From contig CAIZLW010000091.1 in the NCBI GenBank assembly GCA_903933915.1, positions 1-48,535 of the forward strand: a stretch of 48,535 nucleotides of DNA, in the 5' to 3' direction. Origin of the DNA: an uncultured beta proteobacterium. GTDB lineage: Bacteria > Pseudomonadota > Gammaproteobacteria > Burkholderiales > SG8-41. A program made the position numbers and the translations under genes. Of the stretch, positions 24,827 through 34,300 are shown piece after piece (position 1 is the stretch's first letter; every line of letters begins with the position of its first letter). Below the pieces are notes generated by a model, which was not told the origin of the DNA, did no database searches, and saw only the letters and a program-made list of their open reading frames with translations.

Positions 24827-25312
24827 ATGTTCAAACATATCCTGATGCCCACCGACGGCACCGAACATTCCGAGCGCGCCGTCGCACGTGGCATCGAACT
24901 GGCCAAACTTTGCGGTGCCAAGGTGACCGGCATCCATGTCATGCAGGATTACCGGATGATGCTCGGACCCGAAGGGCTGGTGCCCTCGGAACTGGACGAA
25001 GGCATGGAAGCGCGCGACAGCGAGCGTGCCGCGAGCTTTCTGGCCTTCGTGCAGAAAACCGCGGATGTAGCGGGCGTGCCCTGTGAAACGATCATGGTCA
25101 AGGGCATGCAGCCTTATGATGCCATCGTTGATGCCGCCAATGATCGCGGTTGCGACCTGATTGTGATGACTTCACGCCACCGCAAGGGTCTGGTGTCGAT
25201 GCTGCTCGGCAGCGAGGCGAGCCGGGTGCTGCATCGCGCATCGATTCCGGTGCTGACGTTCCGTGCGTTGATGAGTGCGGATCATCCTGAAAAACCAAAC
25301 CCCCGGTCCTGA
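24827..25312 (+). CDS. Universal stress protein (UspA family)
   Basis: This is a 161-residue single-domain USP. It starts MFKHILMPTDGTEHSERAV and ends with the ATP-binding signature GCDLIVMTSRHRKGLVSMLLGSEASRVLHRASIPVL (G-2x-G-9x-G(S/T)-like pattern). It is a cytoplasmic nucleotide-binding stress protein. It has its own ribosome site (ACGAGGAACG) after a long leader. It sits as a single gene convergent with the operon whose last gene ends at 25381; the shared terminator lies between them. Confidence 0.93.
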   Translation: MFKHILMPTDGTEHSERAVARGIELAKLCGAKVTGIHVMQDYRMMLGPEGLVPSELDEGMEARDSERAASFLAFVQKTADVAGVPCETIMVKGMQPYDAIVDAANDRGCDLIVMTSRHRKGLVSMLLGSEASRVLHRASIPVLTFRALMSADHPEKPNPRS

Positions 25313-25334
25313 CCGGTCCTGCAGTTTCAGGCGT

Positions 25335-25368
25335 AAAAAATCCGCAGGCCATGGCCTGCGGTTTTTTT
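25335..25368. terminator. Bidirectional terminator at the end of the catabolic operon
   Basis: CCGCAGGCC/GGCCTGCGG (25342-25361) forms a perfect stem, flanked by A6 on the left and T7 on the right. It works on both strands: it ends the + strand universal stress gene and the - strand operon whose final Bug gene stops at 25381. Confidence 0.92.
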
Positions 25369-25380
25369 GAGGCAGGTGGT

Positions 25381-26352
25381 TTATTGCACCTTGATACCGG
25401 CCGCCGTGACCAGTTTTTTCCACTGCTCGACTTCGCGGGTGATGGTCGCGGCGAATTCCTGCGGCGTATTGCCTTCGGCTTCCATGCCCTGCTTGAGGAA
25501 GGATTGGCGGATGTCGTTGCGCGCGAGGATCTTGACCGTTTCGGCGTGCAGGCGGTCGATCACCGGCTTCGGCGTTTTCGCCGGTGCCAGCATGCCGACC
25601 CAGGACGCGTGCTGGTAACCCTTGACCCCGGCTTCCGCCACCGTGGGCAGTTCCGGGATCGCCGTGCTGCGTTTGGCGCCGGTCACCGCGAGTCCACGCA
25701 GTTTGCCGCTGCGGATGTGCGGGATGCCGGTGGAACTGGTGGCAAAGTTGACTTGCACTTCGCCGCCGAGCAGCGCCGTCATCGCCGGCGAGCCGCCTTT
25801 GTACGGCACCATCAGCATTTTGGTCTGGCTGGTGTGCTGGAACAGTTCGATGGCGAGATGCGTGCTGGTGCCGATGCCGCTGAAACCAGCGGCGATCTGG
25901 CCCGGTTTGGCTTTGAGCAGGGTCACGAATTCAGCGATGGATTTTGCGGCGACAGCCGGATGCACCGTCACGATATGCGGCAGGTCGACGATCTGGGTGA
26001 TCGGCGCAAAATCGCGAACCGGATCGAAGGGCAGGTTGCTTTGCAGCGCCGGGGTGATGGTCAGTGATGCGGCGATGACCAGCAGCGTGTAACCGTCGGC
26101 TGTGGATTTGGCCACGGTCTCGGTGCCATTGAGGCTGCCGGCACCGGGACGGTTGTCGACAACGATGATCTGCTTCAGTGATTCCGTCAGCTTGTCGGTG
26201 AGCACGCGCGCGGCGACGTCGGTGGAACCACCGGCGCTTTGCGGCACGATGACGCGGATCGGGCGCGACGGATAATCCGCAGCCCCGGCGCCCATGACAG
26301 CGGCCAGCGCAGCCGCCCCCAGCACAGTGACGATGAGACGGGACTTTTTCAT
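25381..26352 (-). CDS. Bug/TctC-family receptor, last gene of the Mo-hydroxylase operon
   Basis: This is a 323-residue receptor with a signal peptide (residues 1-24, ending GAGAAD). The motifs are PIRVIVPQSAGGSTDVAARV, IIVVDNRPGAGSLNGTE, TADGYTLLV, and MLMVPYKGGSPAM. The PQSAGG variant of the ligand loop differs from the PFPPGG of its operon mate at 28341. It follows the ThDP enzyme gene by 39 nt and lies just before the operon terminator. It probably binds a substrate or intermediate of the same pathway. Confidence 0.93.
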   Translation of the reverse strand: MKKSRLIVTVLGAAALAAVMGAGAADYPSRPIRVIVPQSAGGSTDVAARVLTDKLTESLKQIIVVDNRPGAGSLNGTETVAKSTADGYTLLVIAASLTITPALQSNLPFDPVRDFAPITQIVDLPHIVTVHPAVAAKSIAEFVTLLKAKPGQIAAGFSGIGTSTHLAIELFQHTSQTKMLMVPYKGGSPAMTALLGGEVQVNFATSSTGIPHIRSGKLRGLAVTGAKRSTAIPELPTVAEAGVKGYQHASWVGMLAPAKTPKPVIDRLHAETVKILARNDIRQSFLKQGMEAEGNTPQEFAATITREVEQWKKLVTAAGIKVQ

Positions 26353-26391
26353 CGGTTTCTCCTCGGTAGTTTTATTATGGGTGTTCAGTAA

Positions 26392-28140
26392 TTATTCGCC
26401 ATCATAGCCCGGCAGCACGCGGGCATCGATGACGCAGACGCCGCCGGCTTTGACGATGGCGATGCCGCGCTCGATCGCCGGCTGCATGTCGGCCATTTGG
26501 GTGACCGGACCGATGCCTTCGGCGCCCTGCGCGCGCGCCATCGCCGCGATGTCGATGTCCGGATCGTTGATCTTCTGGCCGATCCACGCGTTTTCCGGAG
26601 GACGGCCGCGATACTCGGCGACATGGCCCTGGTGGCGTTCGTCATTGAAAAACGAACGGTTGTTGCAGATGATCATCAGGCAGGGAATCTGGTAGTGCAC
26701 TGCGGTCCACACCGCGGTGTTGCCCATCAGGAAGTTGCCGTCGCCCATCAGGCCGATGGGAATGCGGCCGCTGCCTTTGAGTGCCAGTGCCGCGCCAATG
26801 GTCAGGCCGGGGCCGGCGCCGACGCCGCCGCCGCCGTCAAAGCCGAGGTAATCCAGCGGGTGACGGAAGTGCGTGTAGGCGCCGCTCCAGCCCAGCGGCA
26901 GGTGGGTAATGCTGATGTCCTGCTTGCCGACCGCGGCATTGAAAGCATGGGCCAAGCCCTTCAGTGCCAGCGGCTCGCCCGGGGCGCCTGCCAGGGCATA
27001 GGCAGGTCCTTCGATCTTGCGGGGGCGCGCAGTGACGGCCGCAGTCAGTAACGGCACGGCGGCGTCGGGTTCGCAGTTCATCCACACGTCGGCCGGCGGT
27101 AGCGCCTGGTAATCCATGCTCCAGCCGCGATGCAGGTGGCTGTCGCAGGAGATGTTGATGATTTTGGCGTTGACCGGCTTGTCGCCGAAGGTCTGCTTCA
27201 GCGCGCCGGCGAGGTCCAGCCAGTCGAGCGCGAGAATCACGTCGGCCTCGGCCAGGGTTTTTTTCGCGGCCGGCACCAGGCGGTTGGCCGGCGGCGCGGC
27301 GTGCAGTCGGTGGTCGGTGGGGAAGGATGCTGCCAGCTTGATCTGGGTGATCACGCGCATGTCGAGCTTCTCGGCGAGCGCGACGCGGGCGTTCCAGTGG
27401 TCGAGCTGTCGCGAGCCGCGGCCGCATAACATGACCGGATTCTTCGCGTTCGACAGCAGTTTCGCCGCAGCTTCAAGTTCGCTTTCGGACGGACGCACCA
27501 TCGGCGGCGGCGCGTAGCGCGCCATGTCGGGCATGGTCAGCGGTGCCTCGAGCTTCTCTTCCTGGATGGTGACGTCGAGGTTCACGTACACCGGCGCACG
27601 CGGCGCGGTGAGCGAGAGTTGCGCGCCGCGGATCATTGCTTCGACCGCAGCGGCAACCGAACCCGGCTGGTTGTCCCATTTGGTGAAATTGCGCACCAGC
27701 GCGGCCTGATCGGAGCAGGTGTGGATCCAGTCGATCCACGGCCGGCGCTTGGCGGCATCCCAGGGACCGGTGGCGCCGAGGATCAGCATGGGCGCGCGGT
27801 CGCACCAGGCATTGAATATCGGCATCGACGCGTGCATCAGGCCGACGTTGGAATGCAGGCCGACGGCCATCAGCTTGTTGCTGGCCTTCCAGTAACCCTG
27901 CGCGATCGAGGCGGCGTTTTCATCATGAAGGCACAACACCATCTGCGGTTTTTTGTTGCCGAGGTAATTGACCAGGCTGTCGTGCAGGCCGCGGTAACTC
28001 GCACCAGGATTCAGCGCGATGTATTCAATGTCCAGCGCGCGCAGCGTGCCGGCAATGACGTCGCTGCCGTAGAGGGCGTCGCTGGCGGCGGAAGGCGTCG
28101 GGGTTTCGTGTTTGATGGCGTTCTTGTTTTGGTCGGTCAC
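26392..28140 (-). CDS. Thiamine diphosphate-binding enzyme (acetolactate synthase-like)
   Basis: This is a 582-residue ThDP enzyme of the IlvB/benzoylformate decarboxylase superfamily. The N-terminal Pyr domain has the catalytic Glu (about Glu74) in LHDENAASIAQGYW, the middle domain has ILALDWLDLAG, and the C-terminal PP domain carries the GDG...NN cofactor signature (GLMGDGNFLMG...MIICNNRSFFND). The GTG at 28140 is chosen because an AGGA site precedes it; a longer TTG reading adds ten unlikely residues. Related enzymes decarboxylate or condense 2-oxo acids. The operon context suggests that it processes a 2-oxo-acid produced downstream of the hydroxylase. The exact reaction is unknown. Confidence 0.88.
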   Translation of the reverse strand: MTDQNKNAIKHETPTPSAASDALYGSDVIAGTLRALDIEYIALNPGASYRGLHDSLVNYLGNKKPQMVLCLHDENAASIAQGYWKASNKLMAVGLHSNVGLMHASMPIFNAWCDRAPMLILGATGPWDAAKRRPWIDWIHTCSDQAALVRNFTKWDNQPGSVAAAVEAMIRGAQLSLTAPRAPVYVNLDVTIQEEKLEAPLTMPDMARYAPPPMVRPSESELEAAAKLLSNAKNPVMLCGRGSRQLDHWNARVALAEKLDMRVITQIKLAASFPTDHRLHAAPPANRLVPAAKKTLAEADVILALDWLDLAGALKQTFGDKPVNAKIINISCDSHLHRGWSMDYQALPPADVWMNCEPDAAVPLLTAAVTARPRKIEGPAYALAGAPGEPLALKGLAHAFNAAVGKQDISITHLPLGWSGAYTHFRHPLDYLGFDGGGGVGAGPGLTIGAALALKGSGRIPIGLMGDGNFLMGNTAVWTAVHYQIPCLMIICNNRSFFNDERHQGHVAEYRGRPPENAWIGQKINDPDIDIAAMARAQGAEGIGPVTQMADMQPAIERGIAIVKAGGVCVIDARVLPGYDGE

Positions 28141-28174
28141 GATGGGTCCTGTTGTTAAGGTCAAAATCAAAAGC

Positions 28175-28312
28175 AGCCACAGAGGGCACGGAGGACACAG
28201 AGAAAAACCAAGGCCGGTATTTGCGAGGCCTGCGAGTCCCGGGCGACTTCAACTGTCGCACGGGCCGTCAACAACCCGGGAAATCTCGGTGTTCTCTGTG
28301 CCCTCTGTGGCT
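28175..28312. repeat. Long imperfect inverted repeat between ThDP and Bug genes
   Basis: The arm AGCCACAGAGGGCAC...CACAGAGA (28175-28203) recurs inverted at 28284-28312; about 25 of 29 bases match. An 80-bp GC-rich centre lies between. The CACAGAGG-type sequence looks like a dispersed intergenic repeat. It occupies most of the only ~200-bp gap inside an otherwise compact operon and may form a large hairpin in the mRNA. Confidence 0.85.
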
Positions 28313-28340
28313 AAAAAGGTTTTTGTTTCAGGTTTCAGTC

Positions 28341-29309
28341 TCAATCCACCGTGGCGCCGGAAGCTTTGATCACCTGCGCCCATTTGCTGAATTCGGTTTG
28401 CAGGAATTTCGCGAACACCTCGCGTGAACTGCCGACGGCGACGCTGCCGCTGTTCTTCATGCGTTCCTTCATGTCGGCGCTTTGCATGATCCTGACGGTG
28501 TGGCCGTTGAGGACGTTGAGTATGTCTGGAGAAGTGCCCGCAGGAGCGAGCACGCCGTACCACTGGCTCGATTGATATCCCTTCAGTCCGGACTCGGAAA
28601 CCGTGGGCAGTTCCGGCAGCGCCGGCAGACGTTCCAGCGACGTCACACCCAGCGCGCGCACGCGGCCGGACTGGATCAGCGGCAGCGCCGTCAGCGCCGG
28701 CATGAACATTGTGCTGACTTCACCTGAGAGTATCGCGGTGATCGCCGGGCCGGTGCCGCGGTAGGGCACGTGGACCATTTTCGTGTTGGTCTGGGTCTTG
28801 AACAGTTCACCGGCGAGATGCGGCGTGCTGCCGCTGCCCGAGCCGGCAAACAGGATGTCGCCGGGGCGGGCCTTGGCGAAGGCGATCAGTTCGCGGACGT
28901 TTTTCACCGGTAGCGACGGATGCACGACGAGGATGTTTGGTGCGTGCGCGAGCAGGCTGATCGCTTCGAAGTCCTTGATCGGGTCATACAGCGATTTCGC
29001 ATACAGCGTCGGGCTGGTGACGAAGTTCGCGCCGTTGACCATCAGCGTGTAGCCGTCCTTCGGCGCCTTGGCGACCATTTCGCTGCCGATCATGCCGTTG
29101 GCGCCGGCACGGTTGTCGATCAGCACCGGACGGCCGATGGCCTCCGACAGTTTCTGGCCGAGCAGGCGTCCCGCGGTATCGACACCGCCGCCCGCCGGGA
29201 ACGGCACGATGATGCGGATCGGCCCCGCGGGATAGTTCTGCGCGGTGGCGGATGCGGCAATACCCAGCAACACGGCGGCAAGTGTGCCGCGCAGTGTGGT
29301 GACTTTCAT
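28341..29309 (-). CDS. Bug/TctC-family receptor
   Basis: This is a 322-residue receptor with a signal peptide (ends ASATAQ) and PIRIIVPFPAGGGVDTAGRL, VLIDNRAGANGMIGSE, PKDGYTLMV and MVHVPYRGTGPAI. The ATG at 29309 has a strong GAGGAGA site; a longer frame to 29366 has none. It is 17 nt downstream of the ACMSD-like gene and is separated from the ThDP gene by the inverted-repeat segment. It is the first of two receptors in this operon. Confidence 0.93.
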   Translation of the reverse strand: MKVTTLRGTLAAVLLGIAASATAQNYPAGPIRIIVPFPAGGGVDTAGRLLGQKLSEAIGRPVLIDNRAGANGMIGSEMVAKAPKDGYTLMVNGANFVTSPTLYAKSLYDPIKDFEAISLLAHAPNILVVHPSLPVKNVRELIAFAKARPGDILFAGSGSGSTPHLAGELFKTQTNTKMVHVPYRGTGPAITAILSGEVSTMFMPALTALPLIQSGRVRALGVTSLERLPALPELPTVSESGLKGYQSSQWYGVLAPAGTSPDILNVLNGHTVRIMQSADMKERMKNSGSVAVGSSREVFAKFLQTEFSKWAQVIKASGATVD

Positions 29310-29326
29310 TGCAGGTTCTCCTCTGA

Positions 29327-30382
29327 TTACTTCAAGCCGAGCAGTGCGGCGCCGGTATCCCAGCACACGGCGCGCCGCGCGGAATCATCCATCTCATTGT
29401 TTTTATTGATAAATTTAACGGGGTCCGGGTCGCGCAGCGGGAATGGATAATCGCTGCCCAGTGCGACCTGGCCGGCGCCGACACGCTCGATCAGGTAACG
29501 GAAGGCTGCGTCATCGTGCAGTACGGTGTCGTAATACAGATTGCCGGCGTACTGGCCCAGCGGATTCTTCACCGAACCTTTGGCGAACGGCGGTGCCGTG
29601 ACGCGGCCGCGGTCGATGCGGCCGAACTGATAGGGCACGCAGCCGCCGCCATGCACCAGCAGCACGCGCAGTTTCGGGAAACGGTCGAACACGCCGCCCA
29701 GCAGCAGCGCTGCCGCTGCGAACGTCGTTTCACTCGGATTGCCGACGAGAATGTGTAAAAACAGTCTGCGTATCCGCGGCGGTACCGCGAGGTCGGCCGG
29801 ATGAATGATTACCGGCACGTTGAGTTCCTGCGCCGCGGCCCAGAACGCATCGTACTGCGGTGCATCGAGGCCTTCTTCTTCAACGCGGGCGCCGATCTGC
29901 ACCGCGCGATGGCCGAGCTTCTGTACGGCGTAGCGCAGTTCATCGGCAGCAACGGCGGCGTCCTGCAGCGGCACCATCGCCGCGGCGGCGTAACGATCGG
30001 GACGGCGCGCCACCATCTCAGCGAGCGTTTCATTTTGCGCGCGGGCCAGCCACTGACCGGCTTCCGTCGGCAGGTGATAACCGGCCAGATCCATCCAGCC
30101 GGCGAGCAGTTGCACATCGATGCCGGATTCGTCCATCCACTTAAGTCTTGCCGCTTCGTCATTCAACGGGGCGATCAGCGGCATGCCGGTCAGGCGGCCG
30201 CCGACGGCAATGCGTGTGGCGCCGTCTTCACCATTGACGATTTTGACGCCGTGTTTTTCGCCGTCGGCATTGATGCGCTCGACCAGCGGCTGGCCGACAT
30301 GGTGGGCGTGGATGTCCAGGCAGCGGGTAATGCCCGCTTGACCTACTGCGCGATCGTTGCGCGGCGTCGCGTGCTCGCTCAT
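29327..30382 (-). CDS. ACMSD-like amidohydrolase-2 (probable non-oxidative decarboxylase)
   Basis: This is a 351-residue metal-dependent TIM barrel closely resembling 2-amino-3-carboxymuconate-6-semialdehyde decarboxylase. The metal site HxH is in LDIHAHHVG; the later metal/catalytic residues are in VPVIIHPAD, the hallmark LLVHGGGCVPYQFGRID, and the Asp in LGSDYPFPLRD. All of these match the ACMSD subgroup, which includes 5-carboxyvanillate and gamma-resorcylate decarboxylases. It would remove CO2 from an unsaturated or aromatic acid. Its 5' end overlaps one arm of an inverted repeat with an arm at 30432. It lies between the alpha/beta hydrolase and Bug genes in the operon. Confidence 0.88.
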   Translation of the reverse strand: MSEHATPRNDRAVGQAGITRCLDIHAHHVGQPLVERINADGEKHGVKIVNGEDGATRIAVGGRLTGMPLIAPLNDEAARLKWMDESGIDVQLLAGWMDLAGYHLPTEAGQWLARAQNETLAEMVARRPDRYAAAAMVPLQDAAVAADELRYAVQKLGHRAVQIGARVEEEGLDAPQYDAFWAAAQELNVPVIIHPADLAVPPRIRRLFLHILVGNPSETTFAAAALLLGGVFDRFPKLRVLLVHGGGCVPYQFGRIDRGRVTAPPFAKGSVKNPLGQYAGNLYYDTVLHDDAAFRYLIERVGAGQVALGSDYPFPLRDPDPVKFINKNNEMDDSARRAVCWDTGAALLGLK

Positions 30383-30470
30383 GTCTCGCCTAACTCCAAG
30401 TTATGTCTCGACATTCGCTGCGCGGCTCCTTGCGCAACGATCTGCTCGCGACGGTCCTGCGGGCATTACC
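30326..30470. repeat. Inverted repeat spanning the start of the ACMSD-like gene
   Basis: The arm at 30326-30362 (GGTAATGCCCGC...GATCGTTGCGC) recurs inverted at 30432-30470. The two end blocks of 12 and 11 bp are identical and the middles diverge, with a two-base length difference. One arm lies inside codons near the start of the ACMSD-like gene, the other in the 105-bp gap to the alpha/beta hydrolase gene. Confidence 0.8.
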
Positions 30471-30487
30471 GGGTTGGTTTGTTGTGC

Positions 30488-31294
30488 TCATGCGGCACGA
30501 CTGATGACTTCGCGGATGCGCGCGACAATGTCCTGCGGTTTTTCGGTCGGCGTGATGTGACGGCCACCGGGGAGTACGGTCAGCGTCGAGCCGGCAATGC
30601 CTTTGTGCAGTACTTCCGCCATGGCCACCGGCGTCGCGTAATCCTCTTCGCCAACCACCACCGCAGTTGGCACCTTGATCGTGGCCAGTCCCGTGCGCAG
30701 GTCGCCGTCACCGAGCATTTCGCAGGTTTTGACGTAGCAGTCGACATTGTTGTCGAGGAACACCTTGACCAGACGATCCACAATGTCTTTCTGGTCGGCG
30801 CGGAACGCATCGCCGAACCAGCGGCCGGTCTGGAATTCAACCAGCGCCGCCATGCCTTTTTCCTTGCCGGTGGCGCCGCGTTCACGCCAGACCTTGGGCG
30901 CGTCTTCGCCATACCAGGCGGTGGTGTCGATCAGCACCAGGCCGGTGGTGCGTTTGGGATATTCGATGGCGAAGGCCTGCGCCACCATGCCGCCCATCGA
31001 GCAGCCGCCGACGACGGCGGATGGCCATTGTACGTGATCCATCAGTTCGGCGAGGTCGCGCGCGAACAATTGTGGTGTGTAGGTGGTCAGCGGCTGGCCG
31101 GAGCGGCCATGGCCGCGGCAGTCCCAGGTCAGTACCTGCGCATCGCGCGACAGTTCCCGTGCGACGTCGTCCCAGATGCTGCGGTCCAGCGCCAGTGAAT
31201 GCACCAGTGCGACGCGCGGCGCATTGGCGCCAGCGCCGTTGTGCAGGGTGTAGGCGATTTCGCAGCCGTCGGAGGTTTTGAAGCGGTCAGCCAT
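30488..31294 (-). CDS. Alpha/beta hydrolase (enol-lactonase/N-deformylase-like)
   Basis: This is a 268-residue alpha/beta hydrolase. The oxyanion segment is ALVHSLALDRSIWDD, the nucleophile elbow VGGCSMGGMVAQ, the acid in VVGEEDYATP and the His in PGGRHITP. The shape is that of 3-oxoadipate enol-lactonases and the N-formyl-hydrolases of nicotinate degradation. Its substrate would be a product of the hydroxylase pathway. The gap to the ACMSD-like gene carries an inverted repeat. The gene lies 36 nt downstream of the Mo-FAD subunit gene. Confidence 0.86.
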   Translation of the reverse strand: MADRFKTSDGCEIAYTLHNGAGANAPRVALVHSLALDRSIWDDVARELSRDAQVLTWDCRGHGRSGQPLTTYTPQLFARDLAELMDHVQWPSAVVGGCSMGGMVAQAFAIEYPKRTTGLVLIDTTAWYGEDAPKVWRERGATGKEKGMAALVEFQTGRWFGDAFRADQKDIVDRLVKVFLDNNVDCYVKTCEMLGDGDLRTGLATIKVPTAVVVGEEDYATPVAMAEVLHKGIAGSTLTVLPGGRHITPTEKPQDIVARIREVISRAA

Positions 31295-31330
31295 TTGCAG
31301 GTTCCTCGTGTGACGTTGTTTTGAGTTTGA

Positions 31331-34300
31331 TTATTTCTGCTGTGCAGCGCGTTGCCAGGCGCGGATCAGCGTGCGCGCGCCGATCTCCACCGCCATATTG
31401 CGTTTGTACATCGCCGAACCGCGGACATTGCTCAGCGGTTGCGCAAGGTCGCGTACCGGCTGGACCGCGGCACGGATCTTCGCTTCGTCAAAAGCACAGC
31501 CGTTCAGCGACGACAGATCAACAATGATCGGCTTCCAGCCGACCGCGCCGACGACCAGACGGGCAGCGACGCATTTGCCGCTTGCGTCCAGTGTCACGGT
31601 TGCTGCCGCATTGGCGGTCGGCGTTTCCATCACGCCGCGCGGCAGGAACTTGTGGAAGGCCGAACCGCTGCGTGCGGGCAGGGCATCGACTTCGATGGCG
31701 ATGACCATCTCGTCCTTGGCAAAACGTTTGTCGAAGGCTTCAGCCAGTGCCCAGGTTTTTTGTCCGGCCGGCGATGCGGTAACCACGCGACCGTTGACGC
31801 CGACCAATGCCACCGGCAGATCGAAGCCGCCAATCAGCGGGCCGACGCTACCGCCGACGGTCGTCATCTGGCGCACGCGGGTATGACCTGCGGCGTCGAG
31901 CGACTCAGCCAGCACGGCCCATTGCTCGCGCAGTTTGGGCAGTTCATACAGCGTCTGCTGGTTCACTGCGGCGCCGATGCGCAGCATGCCTTTGTTTTCA
32001 ATGCCGATTTTCAGCAGTTCCGGGATGCGGTTGACGACCATCAGCCGTTTTGACTGCGGATAACCCGTGCGTTCGCGGCGGATCGCGTGCGACATGCCGC
32101 CCGAAACAATCGCGGTGTCGCCTTCGCTGTAGAACTTGATGGCCTCGTCCAGTGTTTTTGGTTGCAGCAGTTCCGGTTTGAACGGCCGTACGCCCGAAGG
32201 CCGGCCGGTGACCAGCCGCGACCATACGCCCCCCTTGGGTGGTGCCGGCGGCGTTTTGTCTTCGTCGACATACAGTTCGGGGTGCAGCGCGCGATGGATT
32301 TTCTCGGCAGTGATCGGCAGTGCGTAGATACGCACGCCGACGGCGTCGGAAATGGCATTGGCGATGGCTGCGGGAATTGCATCGAGGCCGATTTCACCGA
32401 GACCCTTGGCGCCGAACGGACCTGACGGTTCATAGGAATCGGCAAAGGCGACATGCATCTTCGGCACGAAATCGGCAGAAGGCAGCGGGTAGTCGATGTA
32501 CTGCGGATCGGTCGGCGTACCCTGATGCCAGTCGAAATGTTCGATCATCGCCAGGCCGATGCCCTGCACGACCGCGCCTTCGACCTGACCTTGCGCAGCC
32601 GAAGGATGAATCACCGTGCCGCAGTCGACGACGGCGGAGATTTCTTTCAAATGCACCTGGCCGGTGCCGCGATCGACTTCAACTTCAACCGCCTGCGCCG
32701 CAAAGTTGTAGGCACCGGATTCATTACCGTAGCGGCTATGGTCGGGGAACTCGGACGGATTGTCCCAGTTGCCGACGCCGACGATGGCTTCGCCGCCGCG
32801 TTTGTAGATGTTGGCGCGTACCACGGCGCTGATCGGCTTGAATTCGCTTTCGGCACCTTTGCGCGGGCCGATCTGGCCGTTGATGATGGTTAACTCGTCG
32901 ACCGGTTTCTTGAACTGCTCGGAAGCGGCGGCCATCAGCTGCTTGTGCGCTTCGGCGGCGGCGCGTTTGACGGCGTTGCCGGCGACATAGGTGACGCGGC
33001 TGGCCAGCGCACCCAGCGAGTGCGGATGCACATCGGTGTCTGGCCGTGTGATGTCGATGTCCTCGTACGGCATGCACAATTCTTCGGCTGCGATCTGGCG
33101 CAGTACTGTCAGCGTGCCCTGGCCGATTTCGCCTTCACCGGTAATGATGGTGGCGCGACCGTCTTCGTTGATGCGCACGATCGCCGAGCTGCCGTCCCAG
33201 TCGCCGAAACTGCGGCGGCCGTTGACGTGCACGCTGCAGCCCATGCCCAGGCCGCTATTGGACTGCTTGTCCGTGCGCTTGTTTTCCCGCTTCTTTTTCC
33301 ACTGGATCAGGTCGGCCGCCTTGTCGATGCACTGACGCAGTTCGCAGCTGGTGATCTTGTGGTTATGCGGCGAGACATCGCCTTCCTCGACGGCGTTCAG
33401 GCGCAACAGGTCGACCACGTCCATCTTCAGTTTTTCGGCGGCGAGGTCCCAGGCCTGCTCGACCGCCCAGTCGGCCGACGGATTGCCGAAGCCGCGGAAT
33501 GCGCCGGTTGGCACCAGGTTGGTGTAGACCAGCGTCGATTTGGCGCGGGCGTTCGGATATTTGTACAGCGCATCGTGGCGCACCGTGGCGGCGCCGAGAA
33601 TGGCCTGCGACTTGCCGGTATAGGCGCCGTTGTCGGCCCACATGCGGATTTCCTTGGCCAGCACCTTGCCGGCCTTGGAGAAGCCCAGGCGCACCCAGTA
33701 GCGCATGGGCATGCGTGGATGGCTGGCGAGGAATTCTTCTTCGCGGGTGTGGATCAGCTTGACCGGGCGGCCGGCCTTGCGCGCGAGAATGGCCGCGATT
33801 ACCGAGCAGTTGTCATCGCCGGACTTGCCGCCGAAACCACCGCCGACTTCGGTCTGGATCACGCGCACCTGCGCTTCGGGCACGCCCAGGGCGACGGCGT
33901 AACGGCCGCGGGCGAGGAAGGGCGTCTGCGTGTTGCACCACATGGTCACGCGGTTACTGGTCCAGTGCGCAACGCAGCCGATGGTCTCCAGCGAGGAATG
34001 CCATTGCCGGATCGAATCCCAGGTACCTTCGACGACGACGTCGGAGGCCTTGAAACCGGCATCGACTTCGCCGCGCTCAAACGCAAATTCGTGCGCGACA
34101 TTGCCCGGTGCATCGTCATGAACCAGCGGCGCGCCGGGCGCCATCGCTTCATCCAGCGAAAACACCGCGGGCAGCGGTTCGTACTGAACAACAATGCGGT
34201 CGACCGCGGCGCGCGCGGCTTCCGGATCGGTGGCGGCGACGGCGGCGACTTCATCGCCGACATAACGCACGCGGCCGATGGCCAGCGGATAGAGATCGGG

